NCBI GenBank assembly: GCA_944381935.1
Contig: CALWMN010000001.1
Coordinates: 1-64,000 of the forward strand
Direction: 5' to 3'
Source: an uncultured Mediterraneibacter sp.
Lineage (GTDB): Bacteria; Bacillota; Clostridia; Lachnospirales; Lachnospiraceae
Length of the DNA: 64,000 nucleotides
How positions within the stretch are numbered: position 1 is the first letter of the stretch; each line of letters opens with the position of its first letter. Under the pieces are notes generated by a model. That model searched no databases. It was not told the DNA's origin and saw only the letters and a program-made list of their open reading frames with translations. Below, piece after piece: positions 42,422 to 52,000 of this stretch. Position numbers and translations under genes: made by a program.

Positions 42422-43828
42422 TTATTTGTCCAGTCCGATATATTTCCATACGTTGTTAAAGCAGATATCCTGAATGATCCTGCCGATCGATTCATAATCT
42501 GCAGGCGCCATTCCCCTGTCGATCCAGCCACCGACTACTTCACAGAGAATACGCCGGAAGTACTCGTGCCTCGGATAGGACAGGAAAGAGCGGCTGTCTG
42601 TCAGCATGCCGACGAAACGGCTGAGCACGCCGATGTTTGCCAGAGACTTAAGCTGCGCTGTCATACCGTCATAGTGATCGTTGAACCACCACGCAGAGCC
42701 GAACTGTATCTTCCCTGCCGTAGTGTCATCCTGGAAACATCCCGCGGCCGCAATCAGCTTGTCGTTGTCCGCTGCGTTGAGCGTATAAAGAATCGTTCTC
42801 GGAAGCTTGCCTTTTACTGCCATCCTGTCAAGCAGGGCTGCCAGTGACGCCGCAGAGATTACATCGCCGATACTGTCACATCCCACATCAGCGCCAAGCG
42901 CGCGGTAGCGGAGTGTATTCAGGTTGCGGATCGCACCGATATGGAGCTGCATGGTAAACCCGTTGTCTGTATAGAGTTCTCCAAGATAATCCATCATCAC
43001 CGACTGATACGCCGCAGCCTCATACTCCGTAGGAATCTCTCCGGCAAGCCCCTTCCTGACCGCCTCTTCGGCTGCCTTCTCGTCCCATATGGTAAAGTCC
43101 GGAGATCCGAAAGAATGGTCGGAAAGCCTGCACCCCGCAGCCGCAAAATATTCCATGCGGTTTGCCAGCGCACTGCGTACATCATTGATCGTCCTGATCT
43201 TTACCCCTGCCGCTTCGCCCAGCTTCTCCATGTAAGACGAAAATCCCGGGTCTGTAATATTCAGCGCTTTCTCCGGGCGGTAAGTCGGCAGGACTTTTGT
43301 CGCAAACTGTGTATCCTCTGCCAGGAGCTTGTGATACTTAAGGTCATCTGCCGGGTCATCTGTGGTGCACAGGGCACGCACATTACTCTCCGTAATCAGG
43401 GCACGGGCAGCGCCTTCCGGTCCCTGGAGCTTGCTGTTTGCTTTCTCCCACACCATATCCGCCGTACTGCTGCTTAAAAGCTCGTCGATACCGAAAAACC
43501 GTTTCAGCTCAAGATGTGACCAGTGATAGATCGGATTCCCGATCAGTCCCGGCATAATGTCTGCAAAGCGGTTAAACTTCTCATGGTAATCCGCGCTTCC
43601 GGTCACAAACTCTTCCGGTATCGCATTCGCACGCATAACCCGCCATTTGTAGTGGTCCCCCGCCAGCCATGCTTCCCCGATATCGGAAAACTGCTTGTTC
43701 TCATATATCTCTGCCGGGTTCAGATGGCAGTGATAATCAAAGATCGGCATATTCTCCGCATAATCATGGTAAAGCCGGCGCGCCGCTTCGGTAGTGAGCA
43801 GAAAGTCCTCACTGATGAAACTCTTCAT
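42422..43828 (-). CDS. uxaC: Glucuronate/galacturonate isomerase
   Basis: Isomerises D-glucuronate to D-fructuronate (or galacturonate to tagaturonate). The 468-aa protein has the normal family length. The N-terminal MPIFDYHCHLNPAEIYENK holds the amidohydrolase-type metal-binding HxH, and SFLSYPRHEYFRRILC near the C-terminus is characteristic. First gene of uxaC-uxuA-SDR; no tagaturonate reductase or altronate dehydratase is present in the window, so glucuronate is the supported route. Divergent from an araC-type regulator. GAGAGG precedes the ATG. Confidence 0.97.
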   Translation of the reverse strand: MKSFISEDFLLTTEAARRLYHDYAENMPIFDYHCHLNPAEIYENKQFSDIGEAWLAGDHYKWRVMRANAIPEEFVTGSADYHEKFNRFADIMPGLIGNPIYHWSHLELKRFFGIDELLSSSTADMVWEKANSKLQGPEGAARALITESNVRALCTTDDPADDLKYHKLLAEDTQFATKVLPTYRPEKALNITDPGFSSYMEKLGEAAGVKIRTINDVRSALANRMEYFAAAGCRLSDHSFGSPDFTIWDEKAAEEAVRKGLAGEIPTEYEAAAYQSVMMDYLGELYTDNGFTMQLHIGAIRNLNTLRYRALGADVGCDSIGDVISAASLAALLDRMAVKGKLPRTILYTLNAADNDKLIAAAGCFQDDTTAGKIQFGSAWWFNDHYDGMTAQLKSLANIGVLSRFVGMLTDSRSFLSYPRHEYFRRILCEVVGGWIDRGMAPADYESIGRIIQDICFNNVWKYIGLDK

Positions 43829-43858
43829 TTTCAGTTTCCTCTCTTTCTGTTTATTTTT

Positions 43859-43875
43859 CAGACGTTTTCCGTCTG
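43859..43875. promoter_or_regulatory. Inverted repeat in the uxaC leader
   Basis: CAGACG-TTTTC-CGTCTG, perfect 6-bp arms, 31 bases before the uxaC start. It could be an operator or an mRNA stem controlling the first gene; nothing decides between them. Confidence 0.4.
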
Positions 43876-43988
43876 CAACCCTGTTTATATCTTACCACTT
43901 TTTTGCTGATTTCTCATAGTATATCCTGCTTGAAATATGGTATTAAATGCTATATTATATAATCATCCACAAAAACGAGGTGATAATT

Positions 43989-44849
43989 TTGTCTAATTCG
44001 TACAAAGATATATTTTCACTCCGACAGACAATGGTTCGTCCTGATTTTGAATGTTACCATTATTCAGACCCGTTTCCGCCAGAGGTAGAATTTCATGAGC
44101 ACGAGTTCTATGAGGTCTTCTTCTTTTTGTCCGGAAATGTATCGTATAATATAGAAGGCCGTACATACGCGCTCCAGCCGGGAGACATTCTTCTGACCGA
44201 CAACAAAGATATCCACCGGCCCAAGATCCGCCCGGGCAAGCCGTATGAGCGCTTTGTCGTCTGGATTTCCCCGGATTTCCTTGATGTCCTGAACCGGTAC
44301 GGCTCTGATCTTTCCGCATGTTTTACGGATGCAAGCCAGAAAAAGTATAAGCTGATCCGCCCGGAGGGGAAGCTGATCGCCCAGCTAAAAAACATTCTGG
44401 AGAAAATCCTCAATAACCGGGATAATTCTGAATTTGGAAGCAGCGCCCTGGAATATGCATATATGGTAGAATTTATGGTCTACCTTAACCGGGCGTATTT
44501 CGCCACCCCGGATATCGTCCGCAAGGATATCACGGAAAATGAAAAGATCAACGAGGTTGTCGCGTATATCAACGAAAACCTTGCAGAAGACCTGACCCTG
44601 GACAGGCTTGCCGATGCCTGCTTCATCAGCAAATCATACCTGTCCCACCAGTTTAAAACCTACACAGGCCTTACACTGTTTCAGTTTATTATTAAGAAAC
44701 GCCTGACTGTGGCGCGCAACATGATCCGCGACGGAGCCTCCATGATGGACGCCTGCATACAGTGCGGTTTCAATGACTATTCCAATTTCCACAAAGCATT
44801 TAAAAAGGAATTTGGGCAGAGCCCCCGGTCCTTCCGCAAAGCCGAGTAA
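43989..44849 (+). CDS. AraC-family transcriptional regulator of the glucuronate operon
   Basis: 286 aa from TTG 43989, chosen because GAGGTG lies about six bases upstream, while ATG 43947 has no ribosome site. The N-terminal half is a cupin-like sensor (FHEHEFYEVFFFLSGNVSYNI, LQPGDILL) and the C-terminus a double helix-turn-helix (LDRLADACFISKSYLSHQFK and MDACIQCGFNDYSNFHKAFKKEFGQSP). It is divergent from uxaC with a 160-bp shared gap containing an inverted repeat, so it most likely activates that operon in response to a uronate. A TTGAAA (43930) and TATAAT-like word lie upstream but are badly spaced. Confidence 0.88.
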   Translation: MSNSYKDIFSLRQTMVRPDFECYHYSDPFPPEVEFHEHEFYEVFFFLSGNVSYNIEGRTYALQPGDILLTDNKDIHRPKIRPGKPYERFVVWISPDFLDVLNRYGSDLSACFTDASQKKYKLIRPEGKLIAQLKNILEKILNNRDNSEFGSSALEYAYMVEFMVYLNRAYFATPDIVRKDITENEKINEVVAYINENLAEDLTLDRLADACFISKSYLSHQFKTYTGLTLFQFIIKKRLTVARNMIRDGASMMDACIQCGFNDYSNFHKAFKKEFGQSPRSFRKAE

Positions 44850-44864
44850 CGCAGCGCAATACAG

Positions 44865-45626
44865 CTACGAATGGAGCGCAAGGCTCATCTGCCTTCCCGC
44901 TTCCAGCACATAACCGGCCAGTTCCATCACTCTTCTGTCATCCATGCGGCTCACCGGCGCGGATATGCTGAACGCATATCTGGCCCGTCCCATCTGATCC
45001 TTCAGGCTGCATGCAATGCAGCGTACCCCTGTCTCATTCTCTTCGTTATCAAGCGCGTATCCTCTCTGCCTGATCCCGTCCAGTTCTTTTTTAAACGCCC
45101 TGTAATCTGTGATAGTATAGGGGGTCAGCCTGGCAATCCTGCTGCCTTCCCAGATTTCCTTGGCCTCCCATTCATTCATCTGGGCAACCATCGCTTTCCC
45201 AACACCCGAGCAGTACAGAGGGACTCTGCTCCCTATCCTGGAAACCATCTGGATCCCGTTATTTAACGACTCTACTTTGTCGATATACACCGCATCAAGC
45301 CCGTCCCTCTCAACAAAATGCACCGTCTCCCCCGTCGCTTCCATCAGCCTGCGAAGATACGGGCGTACAATCTGGACAACATCCACCTTGCTCATGATCT
45401 TATTCGCCATGTCAACCACTTTGAAAGTCGGCTCGTATTTCCCATCCGCTTCATTCTGCTTGGCGTAACCCATATAAATCAGGGAGTTGAGCACACGGTG
45501 GACCGTACTTTTATTGATGCCGAGCCTCTGGCTTATCTCCATAAGCCCCATACTTCCGTTATCCACAAGCAATTCCAATGTATGAAACAGGCGGTCTGCC
45601 ACCTGTATCGGATTTTTCTGTTCCAT
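44865..45626 (-). CDS. IclR-family transcriptional regulator (KdgR-like)
   Basis: 253 aa from ATG 45626 (AAGGA six bases upstream). The N-terminal winged helix (GLMEISQRLGINKSTVHRVLNSL) and C-terminal IclR effector domain with LYCSGVGKAMVAQM and GYALDNEENETGVRCIA are complete. It is divergent from eda and the KDG kinases across a 244-bp gap that contains two matching TTYCA-N5-TGAAA palindromes, one near each gene. Regulation of eda-kdgK in response to KDG or a derivative is the natural inference. Confidence 0.9.
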   Translation of the reverse strand: MEQKNPIQVADRLFHTLELLVDNGSMGLMEISQRLGINKSTVHRVLNSLIYMGYAKQNEADGKYEPTFKVVDMANKIMSKVDVVQIVRPYLRRLMEATGETVHFVERDGLDAVYIDKVESLNNGIQMVSRIGSRVPLYCSGVGKAMVAQMNEWEAKEIWEGSRIARLTPYTITDYRAFKKELDGIRQRGYALDNEENETGVRCIACSLKDQMGRARYAFSISAPVSRMDDRRVMELAGYVLEAGRQMSLALHS

Positions 45627-45677
45627 AAACCATCCTTTCTTTCGCCGCGTACGATTCTTGCTTCCAGCGCAATGCAC

Positions 45678-45692
45678 TTCCACATTATGAAA
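45678..45692. promoter_or_regulatory. Palindrome upstream of iclR (candidate IclR operator 1)
   Basis: TTCCACATTATGAAA: half-sites TTCCA and TGAAA around a 5-bp spacer, 52 bases before the iclR start. It matches the site at 45836 in seven of the ten half-site-plus-spacer-edge positions, including a fully conserved TGAAA. Confidence 0.45.
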
Positions 45693-45774
45693 CCAATTTT
45701 ATCACGACGCCACAGTAGGTTCAACTGGCAGTTATAGACAAAATGGCCGCTTTATTTTTTGATATATTTTACAC

Positions 45775-45802
45775 TTGACATTTTGATTCAGGGGGTTATA
45801 CT
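45775..45802 (+). promoter_or_regulatory. Promoter of eda-kdgK
   Basis: TTGACA (45775-45780) and TATACT (45797-45802) with 16-bp spacing; transcription should start near 45809, leaving a 60-nt leader that contains the second palindrome. Confidence 0.7.
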
Positions 45803-45835
45803 TGTAGATAGGATGTATCACATCGCGGAACATAT

Positions 45836-45850
45836 TTTCATATTGTGAAA
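45836..45850. promoter_or_regulatory. Palindrome in the eda leader (candidate IclR operator 2)
   Basis: TTTCATATTGTGAAA: perfect half-sites TTTCA / TGAAA with a 5-bp spacer, between the promoter and the ribosome site of eda. The paired occurrence in the divergent gap points to the IclR protein. Confidence 0.5.
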
Positions 45851-45870
45851 CTCGAAAAGGAGAATCGAAA

Positions 45871-46512
45871 ATGAACGAAGTATTAAAAAAAATTGAAGAG
45901 ATCGGTATCGTCCCCGTTGTTGTGCTCAATGACGCAAAGGACGCCGAGCCGCTTGGCAAAGCGCTTTGCGAGGGCGGGCTTCCGTGCGCGGAGGTCACAT
46001 TCCGCACTGACGCCGCAGCCGAGTCCATCCGTATTATGAGCGAGAAGTTTCCTGATATGCTTGTCGGCGCCGGAACTGTACTGACTACGGAGCAGGTTGA
46101 CCGGGCGGTGGATGCCGGGGCAAAGTTTATCGTCAGTCCGGGACTCAATCCGAAGGTGGTAAAATACTGCGTGGACAAAGGCATCCCCGTGACACCGGGC
46201 TGCGCGAATCCAAGCGATGTGGAACAGGCGTTGGAGTTCGGTCTTGACGTAGTGAAGTTTTTCCCGGCAGAGCAGGCAGGCGGCCTTGCATATATCAAGG
46301 CAATCGCAGCTCCTTACGTAGGGATGAAATTCATGCCGACAGGCGGAATCAACCCGAAGAACGTCAAAGAATATCTTGCATATAACAGAATCCTTGCATG
46401 CGGCGGAAGCTGGATGGTAAAAGGGGATCTGATCAACGCCGGAGAATTTGACAAGATCAGAGAACTTGTCAAAGAAGCGGCTCAAATCGTGAAGGAAAGC
46501 AGAGGTAAATAA
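45871..46512 (+). CDS. eda: KDPG/KHG aldolase
   Basis: Cleaves 2-keto-3-deoxy-6-phosphogluconate to pyruvate and glyceraldehyde 3-phosphate. In the 213-aa protein the active-site Glu is in CAEVTFRTDAAAE, and the Schiff-base Lys in DVVKFFPAEQAGG, with PTGGINPKN near the phosphate site. AAGGAG lies eight bases upstream of the ATG. First gene of an operon with the KDG kinase, which starts two bases after its stop. It receives the product of both mannonate routes in the window. Confidence 0.97.
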   Translation: MNEVLKKIEEIGIVPVVVLNDAKDAEPLGKALCEGGLPCAEVTFRTDAAAESIRIMSEKFPDMLVGAGTVLTTEQVDRAVDAGAKFIVSPGLNPKVVKYCVDKGIPVTPGCANPSDVEQALEFGLDVVKFFPAEQAGGLAYIKAIAAPYVGMKFMPTGGINPKNVKEYLAYNRILACGGSWMVKGDLINAGEFDKIRELVKEAAQIVKESRGK

Positions 46513-46514
46513 GG

Positions 46515-47540
46515 ATGGCAAAAAAAGTAATTACTTTTGGAGAAATTATGTTAAGGCTCGCCCCGGAAGGATATTATCGTTTCGTACAGGCAGACACATT
46601 CGGCGCAACTTATGGAGGCGGCGAAGCGAACGTGGCGGTATCACTTGCCAATTATGGATTTGACGCCAGATTCGTAACCAAACTCCCGAAGCATGAGATC
46701 GGGCAGGCAGCCGTCAATTCCCTGAGAAAATACGGTGTTGACACTTCTTATATTGCACGCGGCGGCGACAGGGTAGGTATCTATTTTCTTGAGAAAGGCG
46801 CTTCCCAGCGTCCCTCCAAAGTTATTTATGACCGTGCAGGTTCTTCCATTGCAACTGCTTCGTCAGCAGATTTCAACTGGAAGGAGATTTTTGACGGCGC
46901 AGAATGGTTCCACTTTACGGGAATCACCCCGGCACTCAACGACGAGGTCGCTGCGATCTGCCTGGAGGCATGTAAAGCTGCGAAGGAAGCCGGTGTGACA
47001 GTTTCCTGTGACCTGAACTACAGGAATAAACTGTGGTCAAAAGAAAAGGCGGGAAAGGTAATGGGTGAGCTCTGCCAGTATGTTGACGTCTGCATCGCAA
47101 ACGAGGAGGACGCGGCTGACGTATTCGGTATCAAGGCAGCCGACACTGATGTAACGAAAGGCGAGGTAAACCATGAGGGTTACAAGGACGTAGCGAAGCA
47201 GCTCGCCGACAGATTCGGATTTTCCAAGGTTGCGATTACACTGCGCGAATCTATCTCCGCAAACGACAACAAGTGGTCCGCTATGCTCTATGACGGAGAT
47301 GATTTCTATTTCAGCAAAAAATATGTGATGCACATTGTAGACCGCGTAGGGGGCGGCGACAGCTTTGGCGGCGGTCTTATCTGCGCATGCTTAAACGGAT
47401 ATGACTCCCAGGCAGCGATTGAATTTGCTGTTGCAGCATCCTGCCTGAAGCACTCGATAGAAGGGGACTTCAATATGGTATCCATAGATGAGGTTCTCAA
47501 ACTGGCAGGCGGAGATGCTTCCGGACGTGTCCAGAGATAA
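46515..47540 (+). CDS. kdgK: PfkB-family sugar kinase, probable KDG kinase
   Basis: Phosphorylates 2-keto-3-deoxygluconate to KDPG, the substrate of the adjacent aldolase. The 341-aa protein has the N-terminal ITFGEIMLRLAPEGYYRF, the sugar-binding glycines GGGEANVAVSLANYG, and the C-terminal VDRVGGGDSFGGGLI with the catalytic Asp; the anion-hole motif reads GGGD rather than GAGD. Two bases after eda, so clearly co-transcribed. A terminator follows before a second PfkB kinase. Assignment rests on motif plus neighbour. Confidence 0.88.
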   Translation: MAKKVITFGEIMLRLAPEGYYRFVQADTFGATYGGGEANVAVSLANYGFDARFVTKLPKHEIGQAAVNSLRKYGVDTSYIARGGDRVGIYFLEKGASQRPSKVIYDRAGSSIATASSADFNWKEIFDGAEWFHFTGITPALNDEVAAICLEACKAAKEAGVTVSCDLNYRNKLWSKEKAGKVMGELCQYVDVCIANEEDAADVFGIKAADTDVTKGEVNHEGYKDVAKQLADRFGFSKVAITLRESISANDNKWSAMLYDGDDFYFSKKYVMHIVDRVGGGDSFGGGLICACLNGYDSQAAIEFAVAASCLKHSIEGDFNMVSIDEVLKLAGGDASGRVQR

Positions 47541-47612
47541 TCATTTGCCAACTATCTTTTATATAAACCCAATTTTGCAGGGATACTGTCTGCCATGCAG
47601 TATTCCGCCCAG

Positions 47613-47643
47613 AATACCTCGCAGCAGGCTGCGGGGTATTTTG
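47613..47643 (+). terminator. Terminator between the two PfkB kinases
   Basis: Arms AATACCTCGCAGC / GCTGCGGGGTATT with G-U pairing, short loop and TTTTGC tail. It ends or attenuates the eda-kdgK transcript before the second kinase. Confidence 0.78.
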
Positions 47644-47677
47644 CTAAAATCATTCTTATGCTTAGGAGGTATCAGTT

Positions 47678-48700
47678 ATGAGCAAGTCCTTTGACCTTCT
47701 CTCTCTCGGGGAAGTTCTCTTAAGGCTCTCTCCACCCAGCAACGAACGTCTTGTCAGAGGCGAGACGCTCCAAAAACAAGTCGGAGGCGCCGAACTAAAC
47801 GTTGTATCCGGTGTTTCTCTTCTCGGCCTTCGCACCGGCATTATATCAAAGCTCCCTTCCAACGACATCGGTACATACGCCAAAAACCGCATCCGGTTCT
47901 GCGGAGTCAGCGATGACTATCTGGTATATGACTCTTCCTCAGATGCAAGGCTTGGGATCTATTATTATGAAAACGGCGCCTATCCCAGGAAACCCGGGGT
48001 CGTCTACGACCGCAGACACTCCAGCATTAACACGATTTCCATCGATGATTTTGACGATTCTCTCTTCCACAGCACAAAATGCTTCCACACAAGCGGTATC
48101 ACGCTTGCGCTGAGCAGCCAGTGCCGGGAAACAGGAATGGAAATGATCCGGCACTTCAAGGAGGCGGGAGCACTCATTTCCTTTGATGTGAATTTCCGTG
48201 GAAATCTATGGACCGGAAGCCAGGCAAAGGAATGTATCGAACAGATTCTTCCTTATGTGGATATCTTCTTCTGCTCCGAAGAAACTGCAAGGCTGACTTT
48301 CTTGAAAGAAGGGGATGCAAAGGAGATCATGAAGAGCTTCACCAAAGAGTATCCGATCTCTATTGTAGCGTCCACCCAGAGGGTCGTCCACAGCCCCAAA
48401 ATCCACACTTTCGGCTCTATCTTATATGATGCCCGAAGTGACAGGTACTATGAAGAAGAACCTTACCGCAATATTGAGGTTGTAGACCGGATCGGCAGCG
48501 GAGACGCCTATGTATCCGGTGTTCTCTACGGGCTTCTCTCTGACCCTGATAACTGCCGGAGAGCGCTGGAGATCGGGAACGCGACAAGCGCGGTCAAAAA
48601 CACGATACCCGGAGACCTGCCATCGTCTGACCTTAAAGAGATTGAGAACGTCATCAAAGGGCACCAGGCAAAGGGCCCCCAGCTTGAAATGGCAAGATAA
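47678..48700 (+). CDS. Second PfkB-family sugar kinase, KDG-kinase-like
   Basis: 340-aa ribokinase-family protein with the same outline as the kinase upstream: LLSLGEVLLRLSPPSNERL, GGAELNVVSGVSLLG and catalytic VVDRIGSGDAYVSGVLYG. The two differ over most of their length, so this is an older paralogue and not a recent duplicate. AGGAGG lies eight bases before the ATG. It follows a terminator and could be expressed by read-through or from its own promoter in the 38-base remainder. Its substrate may be KDG or another 2-keto sugar acid. Confidence 0.82.
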   Translation: MSKSFDLLSLGEVLLRLSPPSNERLVRGETLQKQVGGAELNVVSGVSLLGLRTGIISKLPSNDIGTYAKNRIRFCGVSDDYLVYDSSSDARLGIYYYENGAYPRKPGVVYDRRHSSINTISIDDFDDSLFHSTKCFHTSGITLALSSQCRETGMEMIRHFKEAGALISFDVNFRGNLWTGSQAKECIEQILPYVDIFFCSEETARLTFLKEGDAKEIMKSFTKEYPISIVASTQRVVHSPKIHTFGSILYDARSDRYYEEEPYRNIEVVDRIGSGDAYVSGVLYGLLSDPDNCRRALEIGNATSAVKNTIPGDLPSSDLKEIENVIKGHQAKGPQLEMAR

Positions 48701-48712
48701 ATCGTTATCAGC

Positions 48713-48745
48713 GTCCTGCGGCCATAAAACCGCAGGACCTTCTTT
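48713..48745. terminator. Terminator between the second kinase and DUF1294 gene
   Basis: Perfect 9-bp arms GTCCTGCGG / CCGCAGGAC with an 8-nt loop and CTTCTTT on the plus side; the two flanking genes converge, so it may serve both. Confidence 0.75.
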
Positions 48746-49022
48746 ATCTCATTTTCAGAATTTTCACCACAATTCCCGCAATGGCCACGCAGTGCACAAC
48801 CAGCAGCACGGGCACTCCCACAACAAACTTTGCCTTCCTCGTCTTATGCCGGAACAGAAGCATGGCCACAAGCGCCCCCGCAGAACCGCCAAGTGCTGTC
48901 ACAAGAAGCAGCGTCCGCTCCGGTATCCGCCATTTTCCCGACTTTGCTTTCCATTTATCCAACCCATACATCATCCAGGTTATAATATTTATGACAATCA
49001 GATAATCCATCAGATATCTCAT
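48744..49022 (-). CDS. DUF1294 family small membrane protein
   Basis: 92-aa protein with three hydrophobic segments and the family motif YGLDKWKAKSGKWRIPERTLLL followed by GGSAGALVAMLLFRHKTRKAKF. The function is unknown. Its start overlaps the addA stop by four bases, so it is the last gene of the addB-addA-DUF1294 transcript. Some relatives are fused to cold-shock domains; this one is free-standing. Confidence 0.88.
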   Translation of the reverse strand: MRYLMDYLIVINIITWMMYGLDKWKAKSGKWRIPERTLLLVTALGGSAGALVAMLLFRHKTRKAKFVVGVPVLLVVHCVAIAGIVVKILKMR

Positions 49023-52000
49023 ACCTGTATTTCCTCCCCCAGTGTAAAAGAATAGATAACCTTCTCTTTTACCGATTTTTCCAGGAGCCGCGAGAGTGCC
49101 TGCGCATAGTAATCGAGCTGCGCATGGTACTTCTCCTTAAGCTCTTGCCCGGTCTTTACTCTGTCCGTCTTGTAGTCCAGTACGACCAGCCCGTCTTCCT
49201 CCTCAAAAAACACATCTATGATCCCCTGTACGAGAATAGTCTCAGAAGAATTATCATCCGGGTATATCTCGGAGGCATCCACTCCCAGTACAAAAGGCTG
49301 CTCTTTGAAAAGCTTTCCCCTCCGGGACGCCTCTGTCATCCTCCGTCCGCTTTCGCAGTGCAGGAAAGAAAGGACGTCCGGCAAGCGGATGCACTGCGCC
49401 ATCTCTTCTGTCAGTTTTCCCTCTCCATGAAGTCTTTCCACTTCATCCCGGAGCCTCTTCTCGTCATACTCTGCCGAAAAATCGATAAGCTCCAGAAGTT
49501 TATGGTACGCGCTTCCCCTGGAGGCGCCTGTCAGTGTCTCTTCCTCTGTCAGGAACTTCGGGATAAGGGGCACTACCTCCGGCTCTTCGTACATTTCCTC
49601 TCCCGATTCTTCCCCAAGAGCAGTCCTCTTCTTAAGCTCTGATACCGTAAATTTAAGTTTCATCCTGCCCTCTCCCTCGTAGGGATAAACATAGTCCATC
49701 TGTTTTTCCAGGCGCCCTCTCAGTTCCAAATCATAGGCCTCTCCCCGGTTCCAGTTTTGCAGCACATCCAGCGCCATATTCTCTGCACGGTTCTGAATCT
49801 GTCCCTGTACGTCCAGGAGCTCCCCGGTATAAACTCTCACATCAAAGGGGGCATCCGCTTTTACGCTCCGGTCTTCCGCGAAAACTGCCGGCAGTATCCA
49901 GTCCATGCAGGTCTTCGCCCCCTCCATCTGGTACAGGCTTACTTCCGGGATCTCTTTCGGGAGGTCGCCCACGCCGGTCATTATCAATTTTTCCTTCGCG
50001 CGTGTCATGGCGACGTATAAAATCCTGAGTTCTTCTGCAAGGTTCTCAAGAGAAGCCTCCTGTTGAATCACTTTTTTCAGGAATGTAGGCGCTTTTGTAC
50101 GCCGCTTAAGGTCGATCACATCTACTCCCACTCCCCACTCCGGATGAAGGATGATGCTGCCTTTCGTATCCTGAGCATTGAATCTTTTTCCAAGCCCGGC
50201 GGCAAACACAATGGGGAACTCCAATCCCTTGCTCTTGTGGATGCTCATGACCCGCACCGTATCAGCCTGCTCATCCATGATGCTCGCCTCTCCATAATCC
50301 ACATCGTACTTTTTGAGTTGTTCGATATACCTTACAAAGTTAAAAAGGCCCTTATAGCTTGTCCCCTCAAATGCCGCCGCCTTTTCCGCCAGCATCTCTA
50401 TATTTGCCGTTCTCTGCCTGCCACCCGGCATGGCCGCAATATAAAGTCCATATCCGGTCTCGTCAATGATCTGCCCAAGGAGGTCATGGATCGCTGTATA
50501 GGGTACTCTTTGCCGGAATTTCTCCATCTGCCCGAAGAAGTCCGCCAGCTTCTCCTGCAATCCGGGAATGATCTCTCTTTGGGGGATAGCTTCCCTATCT
50601 TTGAACAGGCCAGGATGGGCATACCTTGACGCCGCCTCATAAAAGGGAAGGTTGGGCCAGGTAAGCCGTATCTCGGCCAGCTCCTGCGCCGCAAGTCCCA
50701 CGAAGGGAGAGGTCAGCACTGCCGTGAGAGGCATATCCTGCCGCAGATTATCCAGAATCTTCAGATAATCCAGCAGGACGCTGACCTCATAAGTCTCAAA
50801 GTATCCCTCCCGGCTCACGGAATAAGCCGGGATCCCTTCTTCTGCCAGGACAGACGTAAAGGTCTGCGCCCATCCCCGGATACTGCGGGTCAGGATCACG
50901 ATGTCTTTATACTGTACCCTGCGGTATATTCCGCTCTCTTTGTCAAGGACACTCCCCTCTGACATCAGTTCTTTGATCCGCGACGCCACCATGCGCGCCT
51001 CCCATCTCCTCTCATCCTCCCCTTCCGCCTCTTCCTTATCCATCAGAAGAAGCTCTGTCCGGCAGCTGTACGCCGTTTCAGGAAGCTCAGGGAAATCCGC
51101 CCCCGGATACAGAGCGGCACTGTCATCATATTCAATCCCGCCAAATTCTTTTTTCATAAGCTGCCGGAACACATAATTCACACTGTCCAGGACTTCACGG
51201 CGGCTCCGGAAGTTCCGGTGGAGGTCAATGCGCTGCCTGACGCTGTCCTCAAGGCTGTATGTATCATATTTTTCCATAAAAAGCTCCGGTCTTGACAGAC
51301 GGAACCTGTAGATGCTCTGCTTGACATCCCCAACCATAAAAATATTCCAGTGCCCTTCCCAGACCCTCGACACGCTGGTCAGGACCGCTTCCTGCACCAG
51401 GTTGCTGTCCTGGTACTCGTCAATCATTACCTCTTCAAACTGTTCCTGGTACTCCCGCGCGACTGAAGACGGCCGAAGTTCCCCGTCCTTTTCTTCTGTG
51501 AGGATGGCAAGGGCAAATTGTTCCATGTCATGGAAGTCAATCATATTCCGGCTGCGCTTCGCATCGGAGAGCATCTGCGCATAACGCTTCACCAGCCCTG
51601 CAACCGTCTCCATCACTTCCTCAGAGTCTGCCATATCCTTTGCCCACTCCTTAACAGGAGCATAAAACCATGTTTTCTGCAGGTCCTTTACCAGCGCTTT
51701 CGCCTGTTCTCTCTGCCCCTTCACTTTATCCTTTTTCTCCGGCAGGACAGTCTCGTCCTTCTTTCCTGACAGGCGTTTCCAGACAAAGCCGTCCACCCTC
51801 CTGCCCATCTCTTCAAAGTCCTCTGTCTCTGTAATTTTCTTTATTCCTTCCAGGTCAGACTCCAGCATATCCGCATACATATAGGGACCGTCAGGCTCCT
51901 CGCAGATTCTTAGGGCGCCTTCCAGAATATGACGGATCTCCTCCGCGCGCCGGCTTACCTTCTCACGCGCACGTATGGCGGCGTCACACTGCTTTGCGTT

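Noticed and set aside
45732..46521. Minus-strand frames of 188 and 212 codons
   Set aside because: Both are antisense to eda, whose aldolase motifs and ribosome site are clear.
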